In this document: positions 32,670 through 45,529 of the stretch, piece by piece
Layout of the letters: each line of letters begins with the position of its first letter
Position numbering within the stretch: the first letter of the stretch is position 1
Assembly (NCBI GenBank): GCA_947069175.1
Contig: CAMTDV010000017.1
Location: 40,545,626-40,609,625 of the forward strand
Reading direction: 5' to 3'
DNA: 64,000 nt
Origin: Scalesia atractyloides
Lineage: Eukaryota > Streptophyta > Magnoliopsida > Asterales > Asteraceae
Program-made: the position numbers and the translations under genes
Notes under the pieces: model-generated
The model's input: only the letters and a program-made list of their open reading frames with translations
Told to the model about the DNA's origin: nothing
The model's database searches: none

Positions 32670-32922
32670 TATAAATACAACACAACACAATACAATAACA
32701 GTGATTTAAGCAATTCACATCGTAAAATTATAAAACTACCTCAAAATCGATTGGTAAAATCCACTAGATAACTTTCTGAAAATTTTGAACTTACTCAACA
32801 AAGGTAAAAAATCTCAATCGTATACGCAACTCTCGGTTTCCTGAATCATCCAACTCAACAAAGGTAGAAAATCTCAATCGTATACGAAAATCTCAACCGT
32901 ATACGAAACTCTCGGTTTCCTA
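32670..32922. repeat. dispersed direct repeat, second and third copies
   Basis: See the copy at 31606. The 1.06-kb spacing suggests a segmental duplication or two ends of one unknown element. Confidence 0.75.
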
Positions 32923-34670
32923 AATTAAGTTCTGATCAACAAATAACATTAGATTAAAGCGATAAATGTAGTATAAACCTACCGATTTTGGATAAATCAG
33001 TTGCGTAAACAGTAAACACACATATATGAAACAAATTGATTGCGAACATCATAATATCTAACGAAAATGATTACCTACAAAGAATCTGATGAATGTTGAA
33101 TGAGATCGTGTTGATATGAACAAAAGGGAAGGAACTTTCAACACTGTGAAGTGAGAGAGTGGTGAATTGTGTGTGATAAGCATCGAGCTACAGATACGTA
33201 ATAGAAGGATAGGAACAAAGAAGATGTGACTTATCACATGGCTGCAAATACACGGTTGCATAGTCAAAAAAGTTCAACTATGCCATCCGGATATTGCCAC
33301 GCCAAGATACGGGTTGGATCTTCAATGTCTCCCTTTTCTTAGATCATCAAAACCTTTAAACAAATTCACTAAAATATAGCTACTAACAGCACAATGAAAA
33401 CCACCACCACCGTCTCGCCGCCGCAACGGAACCAACCGGCGATATCATGAGAGATGTATAGGGTACAATCATATTGAGCAGATTTTAATATGAGAGAAGG
33501 TTTTAGAATTTTAGGAGAGAAGATGAGCAGAGAAATTACTATCATCAAATACAGTTCCCCATAATCTTTGAAAATTTGAAATTTGAAATTTGAAATACAC
33601 TTCCCCGTATTAATATTAATATGAGATATTAATATTAAATATAATCTTAAAATACATGATTTATGATGCAATAATGAGGTAAGATTGGCATTGTTGGATA
33701 ATCTATATGGTTGTCATGTCAGTATTGTGATGTAATATTCATCTCTTCTTTTATTGATAAGGAAGATATAATTTGTTATAATTGGTTGTATTGTATTATG
33801 ATATGTTTTTTTCTTATCTATACACTAGATTAGGGACCTGTTGGTATTACACACAATAAAGAATTTTTATTTAAAAATATTAATTTTTAATAGCATGTCG
33901 TATAGTTCTTAAAATCTATTGTTCATTAGAAGTTAACACGTGACACTGAATATTTAATATCCGAAAGAGACGGTAAAATCAAATTTTAGATGGCTTATAA
34001 AGCTAACATGTGACTTGCATTATATAAAAGATGTCATATGTGATAATAAAACGAATATATGTTGAACTAACCATCTTAAAAATTTAATCATAACTACCAT
34101 ATAATTATTTGTAAATAAATTTTGTAAATTAAATGCATACTATACAATTTTGAATACATATAATTTTATATATTAAGTAAATAAGAAAACAATTATATTT
34201 TTAAAACATGTGTATTCCATGAGTTAAATATAATATAATCAGTTAAGATGTGTATTTAAAAAAAATGAAATTTGATGTACTATTTACATTTTAGAACATT
34301 TTATTTGGTTTTTTTATTTATTATTATTTTTAATTGTTAAATAAAATTTTAAAACCAAACGATTTTTCTTTTTTCAATCAATACCATTGGGTTCTAAAAG
34401 TTTTAGAATTATTTAAAGTTCTGAATTATACTCAATCCTTTATTATAAAATATTACAGATTATATATTGTTAAAGTATTAACATAAATTATTTTTTATAG
34501 GTTATTATTCACTTATATTAATTAAAAATACATAAATTCAAGGAAAAACAATTAAACATCCCCTAAAAACAAATTCAATCAAAAAATACAAATATATGAA
34601 AGAAAAAGATACAAACTCCACCCACTATTTTACATATTGAAATTATATATAATATACATGTATATATGTA
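32923..34670. other. AT-rich intergenic DNA
   Basis: No convincing gene. The minus-strand open frames at 33058-33267 and 33369-33671 have low-complexity translations and no family features. Confidence 0.5.
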
Positions 34671-34671
34671 T

Positions 34672-35871
34672 ATAGGAGAATGATTCGTTAAGAACTACCC
34701 TTTATTGCGAGAACCGTGAGAACCACCCAAAAATACCTAAAAAACTATAAAAAGACCCAATTTTTTTATTTTTTTTAAAAACTCGCTATATTTCGTCAAC
34801 AATAAAAAAAAATCAAAAACTTTTTCTTAGTAAAAGTTATCCATGCACATGCATTTTTATCATTTCTTTGACAAATTCCTTAATATATTACAAACATTGG
34901 ACAATTGTACTTTGATTTAGACTACCACGTGTAATACACTACTTTTTACGTTACCAAATATTAGAAATGCACATGTGCATCTATATGTATCAACATGAAA
35001 TAAGGTGTTTTGGTACACTACTTTGAATACACTTTCTCTTTCATCTATCATTGCATCCATAATGCACTACCATGCACATGTGCAGATGTCTCATTTCTTG
35101 GATAGATTTCGTAATACGTTACAAATATTAGACAATTGTACTTTCATTTACACTACCATGTGTAATACACTACTTTTTACGTTACGAATATTAGAAATGC
35201 ACATGTGCATCTATATGTATCAACATGAAATAAGGTGTTTTGGTACACTACTTTGAATACACTTTCTCTTTCATCTATCATACCATCCATAATACACTTC
35301 CATTACCTCCTACCATCCATAACACAATACCATTACCTCCTACCATTTATAATACAATACCAATACCAATATTTTCACTTTCTAACATGTATATCAACAC
35401 AATTTATACCATCCAATATACATATTACATCATAAAGTTACAACTATAACCAAACCATCAACCACTAGATATAACTAACCAAAAAACATGTATATGAGCC
35501 TACTTCAATATTCAAAATCACAAACTTTTTGTAGCAAAACACGTTATATAATGATTATACATAACGATGCACATGTGCATTTTGAATATTGGTAATGTAA
35601 AAAGTAGTGTATTGTGGATTGTATTGTAAATTAAAGTGCAATTGTCTACTACTGATAAGGTATTACGGAATTTGTGGAAGTTATGATACATATGCACATG
35701 TGCATGGATAACTGTTACTCGAAAAAAAAATTAACGAAATATCGTGATTTTTAAAAAAAATATTTAAAAAAAATTGAGTGTTTTTTGATTTTTTTTAGAT
35801 TTTATTTTGCAATAAAGGTGGTTCTCACGGTTCTCGTAATAAAGGTGGTTCTCGCATGAACCTTACCCTAT
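34672..35871. mobile_element. 1.2-kb foldback-type TIR element
   Basis: Left end GGAGAATGATTC...CCTTTATTGCGAGAACCGTG and right end (inverse) GGGTAAGGTTC...CCTTTATTACGAGAACCGTG form terminal inverted repeats of 50 bp or more. Weaker inverted homology continues for about 300 bp on each side. The middle is a 230-bp tandem duplication (34968-35048 matches 35198-35280). TA flanks both ends. No transposase; superfamily not assigned. Confidence 0.65.
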
Positions 35872-35937
35872 GTGTGTGTGTGTTATATATATATATATAT
35901 ATATATTCCTATTATTATATATACATATAATTTGCAA

Positions 35938-36258
35938 CATACCTATGCATTATGGTTTGTATCATAATGCTTAGTGGGTTGTACCCACTAAAAACAAACT
36001 TAGATATATAACATACCTATGCATTATGGTTTATACCACAATGCTTAGTGGGTTGTACCCACTAAGACAAACTTGTATATATATATATATTTGTACTGTA
36101 ATGCTTATTGGGTTGCAATGTTTTAAAAAAAGGTTTAAACCGGCCAGTTGTACCGGGTGAGCCGTCTGGTACACCCGGTTAAACCGTTTTTTAGCCAAAT
36201 CCAGTAAGGTATAAAAACCGAATTTTAAAATATTGGTGGGTTGTATCCACTAAAGACA
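35938..36258. repeat. 74-bp tandem repeat with later partial copies
   Basis: CATACCTATGCATTATGGTT to AAACTT is repeated at 35938 and 36012. Truncated copies are at about 36096 and 36234, separated by a 100-bp insertion rich in GGTTTAAACCGG-like palindromes. Each unit has the hairpin AGTGGGTTGTACCCACT. Confidence 0.8.
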
Positions 36259-36308
36259 AATATGTATGTTTATATTTATATGTAGTAGTATAATTTGCAA
36301 CATCTAAA

Positions 36309-36484
36309 CAGGAATGGGCTCAGTATCATCCGGTACCGAAAAATCCCCAAAAGTGGATACCGGTACCGAATATACCCAGTACGGTTCGATACCGGTATTT
36401 GAGGGTAAAAACTGGTAAATACCGGTACCGAACCGATACTGAAAATGTTAAAAGTCGTTACCACGCACCATTTGCTCATCCCTA
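36309..36484. mobile_element. 176-bp hAT-type MITE
   Basis: Termini CAGGAATGGGCTC and GCTCATCCCTA are inverted repeats. Flanking octamers are CATCTAAA (36301-36308) and CATTTAAA (36485-36492), an 8-bp duplication with one difference. The inside is rich in CCGGTACCG palindromes. Confidence 0.75.
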
Positions 36485-36492
36485 CATTTAAA

Positions 36493-37470
36493 GGTATAAG
36501 GATATTGCACACTTTACTTTGGTTTTTTTTCCTGCATCAATTTCTTGCATTATGGGTTTGATTTGATTGTATGCTTTTAAAATAAAAGCCACGTATTTAT
36601 TTCCCATCCAGTATTTATATTTGTTTGACATTTGTTTCTTTGGATCTTAGATCTCTTACTCTCTCTCTCTCTCTCCCTCTTAGTTGCAGACACTTTCCGA
36701 TGAGTTTTTGTCTGACCATTTACGGACCTTACGCGGTCGTATTTGTAGAGAAAGGAACATCAATGGGGTTTCTAGAGAGAGAAACAGAGCGAGATAGCAC
36801 ATTTAGCCCCCCGCCGCAACGCAAGGGAGCTTACATCTAGTTTATAAATAAATGTGAAAACAAAAGGGTAAAAGATAAAATTTATGTGATTATAACAATA
36901 CATATGAGTTATTCTATCTGTAAACATTTGTGTAACTAACTTATGAATAACTTTAAATTAATTAATAGTCACAATATTTATTTACTTAGACGGGAAAAAC
37001 AATCGAGACCAATCTATAGAGTGTTACGTGTCCCTTATATAGTTTTTTTTATTATATAGTATAGAATTTTTTTTAGATATTTGAATATTTGATTTTTTTT
37101 GTAGATTTTTATCTAGGTAATGAAAGTCAATCAATTAACTAATGTGTCATTAACACCTACTATAACACGTTACAAACCAATATAAATAAATACAACCTAA
37201 TACGATTTATTATAAGTTAATTAATATAACTCTTTAAGACCAATAAGACTCATTAATGCTTACTATTGATGATATGTCCCATTGGAGTCTCTTAAAGTTG
37301 TATGTTCAAATAACGACATTTAAAAACACTAGTACCAAGTTAACATTTAAAAAAGTTGCACCAAAAGCAACGACTTAACAAGTTGTCCAAAAATTAAGCA
37401 ACCTAATACGAAATAGAAAAGGCAATGATTATTATGAATAATACATGTCTAAGAGTAGACTATTGTTATT
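36493..37470. other. AT-rich intergenic DNA
   Basis: A CT-rich stretch at 36655-36680. The 71-codon frame at 36625-36840 is of simple composition and is not called a gene. Confidence 0.5.
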
Positions 37471-37472
37471 TA

Positions 37473-37587
37473 GGAAATAATGATAATTAAATAATAAATA
37501 ATGAAATTGTATAACGAATTTATATAGATCAAATCATGGGCTATATGGAAATAATGATAATTAAATAATAAATAATGAAATTGTAAA
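37473..37587. repeat. 74-bp spaced direct repeat
   Basis: GGAAATAATGATAATTAAAT and the following 20 bases occur at 37473 and 37547. The second copy abuts the MITE at 37591. Confidence 0.85.
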
Positions 37588-37590
37588 TCA

Positions 37591-37875
37591 GGGGCTATTT
37601 GACAACTTTTGAATAGGTAAATGTTGAACTAATAAGAGACCTGAATCATTAAGTGTTGAACCAGTAAGAGGTGTGAACCATTAAAAGCCACTATAATCTC
37701 AACCATAATCAATTCATATAAGAGGCGTTAACCATTTAGACTTAGTATAATTCTTAACAATTTAAAGGCAAATATCTGAACCATTAAGACACCTGCTCGT
37801 GAAACAAATAATCTGAACCATTCAATGCGTAACCAGTCAGAGGTCTAAACCACTAAAAGCGAAACAAACAACCCC
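37591..37875. mobile_element. 285-bp Tourist-like MITE
   Basis: GGGGCTATTTG ... CAAACAACCCC termini with TCA on both sides. The inside repeats GAACCATTAAG and AGAGGTCTGAACC-like words. Confidence 0.65.
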
Positions 37876-38970
37876 TCATTATTTAATTGGTTTGTATATA
37901 GTTGTACTTTACTATTACAAAATCAAATTGGTATATTTATGTGGAGGGGAGATTCCTTAAAATGGGTTTTAGGTAATTAGCCTAAGATATTTGTATTATA
38001 GAGATAACATATAATATTTCTTATAACTAAGATTAATGAATATGTTGGTTTTAAAACACAAGCTCTTATTCTCTTATTTTCTTAAAATACATCACAAAAA
38101 AATTCAACATAAAAAAATCCAGTAGAAAAATCCTAGCATAAAAAATCCAAACAAAAAATTAAGTACAAAGTATCCATCATAAAAAATGTAGCACAAAAAA
38201 TTTAGCTCAAAAATCCAGGATAAAAAATTTATCGAACTTAGATATATAACACAATTTTTAGCTTTTTTTAGTTGTCATTTTCCGTATAGCAATATGGTAC
38301 TCATATTAAACATAAAAAGATAGTATTTATAAAAAATATTATCATATAAAAAACTTATAAATGTTTAAAAAAGGTAAGAGAATTAAAAAAAAAAGTCAAC
38401 ATAAGTGGTTATTCTAAAAATAACCCTTCACCTCTCTCTTTTTTTTTTACATTTTGATCTGATCCGTTGATTTAAAAAATGAAAAGTTAAAACGCATTCT
38501 TAGTTTACCTAGGTGAAACCAACTTTTTATTTAATATATCCATGTAACACTCTGATCCGTTTTAAATAATAATCTTAATAAATGTGGATAATTAGGTCCT
38601 AGATTTTTTTAAAAAGAGAAACATAGAACTTATACATCTGGGTTAACCGATAACCCAGACAATTGACATAACAAATTATTACACTTTAATTGCATTTCAC
38701 AATAGTAAAGTATTTAAGTTCGAAAACTTCGACTCGCATGATCATGCTTCAACTTTCTCGTGAATCGTCTCCAAAAAGATACAGGTTTAATACCGTTCCG
38801 TTCTTTGCATACTTGATCATCCGTCCGGTACCAGCCATTTTATTAACCTGTCATAAACACAAAAAAAGTTAGTGAATATATTTCATTTGTGATAACAGAT
38901 CAAGAAATATGACAACGAAAATATTCTATTCAACAAGGGTCCTGTCGTGTATCGCGACGAAAATGGCTTT
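37876..38970. other. AT-rich intergenic DNA
   Basis: At 38090-38230 short A-rich words (AAAAAATCCA) recur every 16-20 bp. No genes seen. Confidence 0.5.
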
Positions 38971-38974
38971 AGAC

Positions 38975-39460
38975 TACTTTACTGAATTACGCACTTTGCT
39001 GAGATTTGCACTACTTTGTTGAATTATGCACTTTGCTGAGATGTGCTACTTTGCTGAAGTGTGCACTACTTTGCTGAAAAGTAGTGAAGCGTGCACTACT
39101 TTACTGAATCATGTGTTTTGCTGAGATGTGCACTAATTTGTTGAAGTGTGCACTCCTTTGCTTAAATGTGCACCACTTCGCTGAAGTGTGCACAACTTTA
39201 CTGAAATGTGCACTACTTGGCTGAGATGTGCACTACTAGGCTGAGATGTGCACTGCTTTGCTGAAGTGTGACAACTTTGGTGAAATGTGCACTACTTTGT
39301 CGAAGTTTGCACGACTTTGTTGAACTATGCACTTTGCTGAGATGTGCACTACTTTGCTGAAGTGTGCACTACTTTGTTGAAGTGCGCACTCCTTTGTTGA
39401 AATGTGCACCGCTTTGCTGAAATGTGCACTACTTTGTTGAAGTGTGCACTACTTTTCTAA
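38975..39460. repeat. 21-bp minisatellite, about 22 units
   Basis: Variants of TGTGCACTACTTTGCTGAAA repeated nearly without interruption. Units vary at a few positions (GAAGTG, GAGATG, GAAATG) and some are shortened. Confidence 0.93.
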
Positions 39461-39469
39461 TTTTTCCTT

Positions 39470-41005
39470 TCAGGCCTAAGACCTGATATCAACAAGTTAG
39501 ACCTGGTTTCTTAAATTCCTAATTCTTTCGTTCGGTTTAGCATTTTACCCAAAATGACACGTTAGGAGGCATTAAGCTAAAAGGATTACGCCTCCCACTT
39601 TTATGTTACCGAAAGGATCAACCCAATTATAGGACTCATTTTTTTAATCTACCCTTAGGAGTAGCTTACCCGATTCACCATCTGGGTGTTCTAGTCACAT
39701 TTAGCCATTTTTTTTATAGATAGAGAACTTTTAAAGGTTTAGATTAAAACTAGCTGGCACTTTTAACTCGTTATCCCATTTAAATTTATTATCTCCCCAA
39801 GAACATAGAAGTTTCCAATCGTTTTGTGTTTTAAAACTCATTTAGTCGTATTTCTGCGTCATGGACTTATCCTCGACTATAATGGTCGTTTTACCCAAAT
39901 ACTAGATATACCACACTTGAGGTGGTCTAGCGTCCACCCTTGACTCAACTAACTCTAGTTGGACCATAAGACCTCACCAAGAGCTTGACCCTTTACACAT
40001 ACCTGGCGTGGGTCAAAGCAATAACCCGTTATCCATACCTTGCAATTTTATTTTCTAATTCATGGCAATGCATGCCTATACTTTATGCTTACTTGTAAGC
40101 ATGAACCTTAACAAACAAAGCATTAAATATCATATTCAAATGGTGATAACATCACCATTTAACCTGTATGACCCGATTGTCCGTTTGACCCGTTCTTGGC
40201 CTACCCTTTTAGCATTTCAATCTAACCAAGTATTATTTATTGCCAAAAGGTGCTTACTTACCATTTTACCCTTTTGAACCGTAATGGTTTACACCATATG
40301 TTCATGTTTTCAAAATTCGTTATTTAAATTAGATAACCAACCAAAAGAGAAATTTACATTATCTTGCTAAAATTTCTACTAGACCTTTTTATTTCATGGA
40401 TTCTCTAAATTAGAAAACCCTATACCTTAGGCTTAGTTGATGTTAGATGGCCTAAATCCTTTAACATGCAATAAAATTACGTGATTTCACCTTTGATTCT
40501 TGTTGAATTTGCACACTTAATCAAAGAAGGCTCTTGTTCTCTTTTTCTCATCTCGTACCACACACACACACTCTAAGTGTGTGTTTTTGTTTTATTTAAG
40601 TTTTTAATCTTTTAACTTCTCATTTGTCCAACTTTAGACTCTTAGGTTTAGGTTAGTATTTTTGTTTGTTCATAACTCATTTATTCTTCACATATAAACA
40701 ACTATATTAACTACGTTAATATTCCTAGTTATATAGTTCATGTCAGTTGTTAATTGAACATGGTAATTCAATTTACCAAGCTCGGGAATGTTACTACCCG
40801 ACCTAGATCAAGTCCTGATAACCCGAACCCTTTATAAACTTTATTTTCTAAAGATGTTTACTCGCCTCTTATTTAACATTAGATTTATTTATTTAAATAT
40901 TAATGTTTATGGGTTAACCTTTTACTACTAACGGTATTTTACGCGCTCATCCTTAGTTAATTTGGATTAATTATCAAGTCCTTTTTTGGGATGTTATAAT
41001 CCATG
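39470..41005. mobile_element. probable decayed gypsy-type LTR remnant
   Basis: No coding capacity. The right edge, GGGATGTTATAATCC, resembles the GGATGTTACA end of S1. Words such as TGACCCGATTGTCCGTTTGA are typical of long LTRs. The left end is not found. This could simply be intergenic DNA. Confidence 0.3.
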
Positions 41006-41080
41006 TATGTATATGATAAAATTATAATAATAATAATAATAAATTTTTATTATTATTAGTTGACGTATATATATATATAT

Positions 41081-41866
41081 ATGGTAAGGTTATTGTAAAA
41101 AAGACCAAAAGTGTGAGAAAGGTAAGAAAGAATCTCAGCCATTAGATCTAAATTAATTGAAAATGGTAATCAAGTAATTTTATCATTGATTTAATTAATT
41201 CAAAACCTTCCATAAACCGTCACCATAATTTATAGGAATACCGAATAACACTGCAAACACCATTCAGCACGTATATAACATCATTCAATAATTATATAAC
41301 ACTCTTCAATAAGTATATAACATCATTCAATAAGTATATAACACCATTTTAAAGACCTCTATAAAAACACTACGAATAACACTGCAACAAACATTCAGCG
41401 CATATATAACACCATTCAATAATTATATAACACCATTCAACACATATATAACACCATTCAATAATTATAGAACACCATGAACTGAAACAAAAAATCATTA
41501 ACTGAAACATTCGATTGAACGTAATTTTTTTCTGTATATAAGTATAGTAATATGGTACTCATATTAAAGATTAAAAAACACTCGTTATTATGGTGTAATT
41601 TTTTTTTAAAATGAATTACGTGTAAAAAGTTATTGGCGTTTAAAAAATAAAAGGGGAACTTGCATGTGGATTGCATGTGACTTTCTAAAATTAAAAATGT
41701 TAATTTTACCTTTATACCCTTAATCTAGAAAATTAATTATTTTAATTGTTATACTATTTACAAGATTGTCATCAAGATCTCAACCATTAGATTAAAGATC
41801 TAATGGTTTAGATTTTTTCTTACCCTTCTCACACTTTGGGCTTTTTTTACAGGATCCTCTACCTAT
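41081..41866. mobile_element. 0.8-kb TIR element with internal tandem repeats
   Basis: The left end GGTAAGGTTATTGTAAAAAAG and the inverse of the right end, GGTAGAGGATCCTGTAAAAA, align. So do AAAGTGTGAGAAGGGTAAGA and CCATTAGATCT further in (about 65 bp). TA flanks both sides. The inside holds 24-30 bp repeats of ATATAACACCATTCAATAAT (41270-41475). No transposase seen. Confidence 0.6.
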
Positions 41867-42164
41867 ATATGGTGGAAATTGGCTATAAAGTGGATTTTTC
41901 CTTCAAAATATAGGAAGTGTTTTGGCGTTGATATGTTTCATCTCTATAATTTTAATAGAAAGGTATATTAGTAATTGTCTGATTAGGTTATATATGAGAG
42001 ATATAATTTTGTTTAATTATTTGATATTTTTATAGAAACTCTCATTATTCTAAAACCCAGGACATATTCAGTTACCTATATCATATTAATTGCACAAACA
42101 TATCCGATCATATACATGTAACACTATTTTTTTCTCACATAGTGTTTTATAAGTTTTTGAAACA

Positions 42165-42330
42165 ATCATATTGTGTTTTACTGAGTATGTGTTATTATGT
42201 TTTACTTAATACATGGTTCTGTGTTTTAATGAGCAAGTGGTATTGTGTTTTATTGAATATGTGGTTTTGTGTTTACTGAGCATGTGGTACTGTGTTTTAT
42301 TAATTATGTGGTACTGTGTTTATACAAAGT
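42165..42330. repeat. minisatellite with TGTGTTTTATTGAGTATGTG core
   Basis: About six degenerate units, 24-31 bp each. Confidence 0.75.
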
Positions 42331-42849
42331 AAATCAATTTTGTTTTTATATAGTCTTATATCACTGAGTCCTATTTTAATGATATTGTGGTGTGTTATAC
42401 ATGCGTGTGTTTTATATTAATGTATTGATAAAAACATTTTTTCATAAGATTTGTATTTTTATTGTTTTTATTCTATTGTGTTTTATACTAACACTATAAT
42501 AGTGTTTTATTTTTGTTTCCATTTCGAAAGGAATCTTCTAGTGGTTGATTGAAGATGAAATTGCAAGAACAAAAGGAATCCACGATTGTTTCCTTAATTA
42601 AAACTAGATTGGTGAACTAAATGTCCATCACTCATTAGATGAATCAGTACTTAAAATACAAATATTACAAAAATATCATTTATTTAATCTAAACCATTAA
42701 TCAAACACATCAAGAAAAAACGCATTTTATAGACGAACCCCACCTTATATCTATACTATTATAAAATGTATAATAGAGAGAGAATGTTGAGACATTGAAA
42801 GCTTAAGAGTTTTACAACTTAATAAGCACAATGTACAATTTCAAAAAAT

Positions 42850-43000
42850 TAAGAGTAAATTGCCAAAATTGTCCCTGAGGTTTGGGCATGTTTGCCAGTT
42901 TCATCCAAAACAAGTATTTTGTGCCATATTGCCCTTCACGTTTGACATTCCTTTCCATTTTCATCCAAACCTCTAACTAGGTTTGTTTTTTCTATTAAGA
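42850..43000. repeat. two diverged copies of a TTGCC...CATCCAAA block
   Basis: TTGCCAAAATTGTCCCTGAG ... TTTCATCCAAAA is followed about 70 bp on by a related TTGCCCTTCACG ... TTTTCATCCAAAC. This is a common plant dispersed repeat. Confidence 0.55.
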
Positions 43001-43059
43001 TGAGAAGCACTTTTGTCTTTTAGCTAACGTACAACACATTAAAGCTTGGTACAAGCTAT

Positions 43060-43400
43060 TAACGCATACACACAATCACCACACCACCACCACCCCATCA
43101 CCGCCACACCACCACTCAGTCACCAACAACACAAACCCACCAATATCGTCACCACAACACCATCACCACTACCGCAACCCCTCACCACCGAACCACCACT
43201 CAGTCACCACCCGTCACCACCCACCAACACCACTGATCGAAGCCCAAATCCAACGCCACTACCGTAATCCCATTTTCACCACCGCCTCTGTTTCTGGCCA
43301 CCAGACGCGATCCTCAACCACCGCTATATGACTTCACCACCACCTCTACATCCGGCCACCACCACCCATCACCACCAGCCCACCACCATCACGACACCCT
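43060..43400. repeat. CACCAC-rich low-complexity stretch
   Basis: Repeated CACCAC and CCACCA words. The 73-codon open frame here is a by-product. Confidence 0.9.
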
Positions 43401-44079
43401 CATCAAAATTCCAATCATCACATGCTAAAATCAAAATCATAATCCACAAAATATTTATGTTAAATCTTACACACCAGTAACTGAATTTAAACTCAAACAA
43501 CACCAAAACAAAACATATAACCAAAATTCAACAATCACCTACCAAAATCCATAAAACACATCACTAAAATACACACACCGGAGCACGTCCTCTTCATATT
43601 CAACATTTATTCACCGGAAACAAAATTTCCTTTTCGACGACGACGATGGAGGACAGTGTTAAGGGTGCCGGCAACGTTGATCAAGGCTGCGACGACTGGG
43701 TTTACATCTGAATGATGAGGTGCGTTGGTGGTCAAGGGTTCACAAGGTCTCCGGCTGTGGCAATACACCATGGTTCCGTGGTGATGTCGTGAGGATCCGA
43801 TCAGATTTATAGAGAGGGAGAGAGAGAGAGGAGAAGTTTGGAGAGAGAGAAATTGACGAGGTGAAGGTTTACAGGGAGAGAGAATGAGGTGGGGGTGAAC
43901 CGTGAGAAACTCATGTGATCTAAATTATGCATATTTTAATATAAATATTTCCTAACTTTGGATAGTTTTGGTGTAGATTTTATTAAGTATCACTTCTAAT
44001 TACTCAATATTTAGAGTTTATAACTTTTAACTAAATACTAGCTAAAATGTTCAAATCCCATATTATTCATATATATTAT
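43401..44079. other. intergenic DNA
   Basis: Includes a GA-rich run (43810-43890). No gene supported. Confidence 0.5.
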
Positions 44080-44205
44080 TATTAACTAATTGTGTTAGTA
44101 ATTCTCGTTGAATGAATTAAAATGAATTTTACGTGATGTTTGTATTAACTAATTGTGTTAGTAATTCTCATTGAATGAATTAAAATGAATTTTACGTGAT
44201 GTTTG
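44080..44205. repeat. 63-bp tandem duplication
   Basis: Two copies from TATTAACTAATTGTGTTAGT to GTGATGTTTG at 44080 and 44143, almost identical. Confidence 0.95.
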
Positions 44206-44354
44206 TAAGGAAAAAAAGAATTTAATATGTTCTAATTAAATGGTAAAAGATGTTATCATGGGCTTAACAAATGGCAACTATAACTTAAATATAAAATGGC
44301 TTCATATGTAGATTTTGGTGGGCTGGATTCGTTACATGGACATTAATATCGGTG

Positions 44355-44552
44355 GAGCCACCATTAAACGATTGGAAGAGCCACCATTAAACGATTACAA
44401 AAGAAAACAAGTCGGCTGATGTGTTGATGTTGAATTCTATACAAACTCTAATTGATATATATTATCTAAATATCATTCAAGATAGGGACATCGCACAATA
44501 TCATTCATAACCTACTGAACGATTGGAAGAGCCACCATTAAACGATTTTAAA
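44355..44552. repeat. GATTGGAAGAGCCACCATTA repeats
   Basis: CCACCATTAAACGATT occurs at about 44357, 44380 and 44531, twice with GGAAGAG before it. Confidence 0.8.
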
Positions 44553-44569
44553 GGTTGTTTGAAGAGAAG

Positions 44570-45529
44570 GAAGCTTGAGGATTGAAGTCTAATATCTTAA
44601 AATTCATCGCTTTTTGGTTAGACTTGTTGATCGTTTATTCGGTTTGTTAAACTTGAATTACTAGACAATGTTTTCTGAATTTATTTGCTTTGAATATTTT
44701 TGTGTTTCGTTCTTGAACATGTTCGGCTAAATTCTTTGTTGCTACCTAGGCTATGGATAATTGTTAGTTTACTTACGGTTTCTTGGGTTGAGTAATTATT
44801 GTTTTGGCTCTATGGTTTGGTAAAAGTGCTCTTGTCATGGTTCTAATGTATATGTGTATTTAATAATTGATAGTTTATTTTTGTTCCACCTTATTTTGGT
44901 TAAAATTAACTGAGTATCAATTTAATCTAGCATTAGGTGATTTCGTTAACTTTGTGTTTTCGACTAAATGTTGTGGTTGCTAGACGTAGTAAACCTAGGA
45001 ACAGATTAATAAACTATTTAGTAATTAAATATTCTACCATCTTTGAGACCGATGGGAGATTAGATGTCGGATTGTCTAAATCATTAGACGGGTTAGGTGT
45101 TAATTGCCCGAGAGTGAATTACCTTAGGTTTCTTGTGATTTTTAGCAAACCATATTAGAACCTAATTAGAGTCACCACCCCGTGCATCCTTTACAGAGCG
45201 CTTTCGAGGACGACCTGAGTCGGTGATTTAGTCACTTTACCGCTTTCTTAGATTAATTTATTTTTTTATTTTTTTCTCTTTAGTTAAAAATTAAAAATCC
45301 AAAAAAAATATAAAAACCAAAAAATCCAAAAAATAGTTTAGTTTCCGTTTCTAGTCTTCTAGTGATTCGTGCCATTTGCTTCTCAGCTTATGCGCACTCG
45401 TTCTTCTGGCACACCTGAAGATTCCTCATTCTATTAGCCCGGAATCCGAATTCCACCGACGCTTGTTGCTTACGCCAGCTAAAATTTAGGGTCCCCAAAG
45501 TTGAATTTAATCTTGATTCTGACGTAGAT
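44570..45529 (+). other. presumed G2 leader/LTR region
   Basis: Non-coding DNA directly upstream of the G2 gag ATG, with an A-rich stretch at 45280-45340. I could not find the LTR edges or a tRNA primer site. Confidence 0.35.

Noticed and set aside
36625..36840. 71-residue ORF near a CT-rich stretch
   Set aside because: Simple composition at its start, no conservation seen, no neighbours that support it.
38975..39460. 21-bp array as a CRISPR array
   Set aside because: No unique spacers; units are contiguous and vary gradually, in a plant genome.
43046..43267. His/Pro/Thr-rich ORF
   Set aside because: Translation of a CACCAC low-complexity run.
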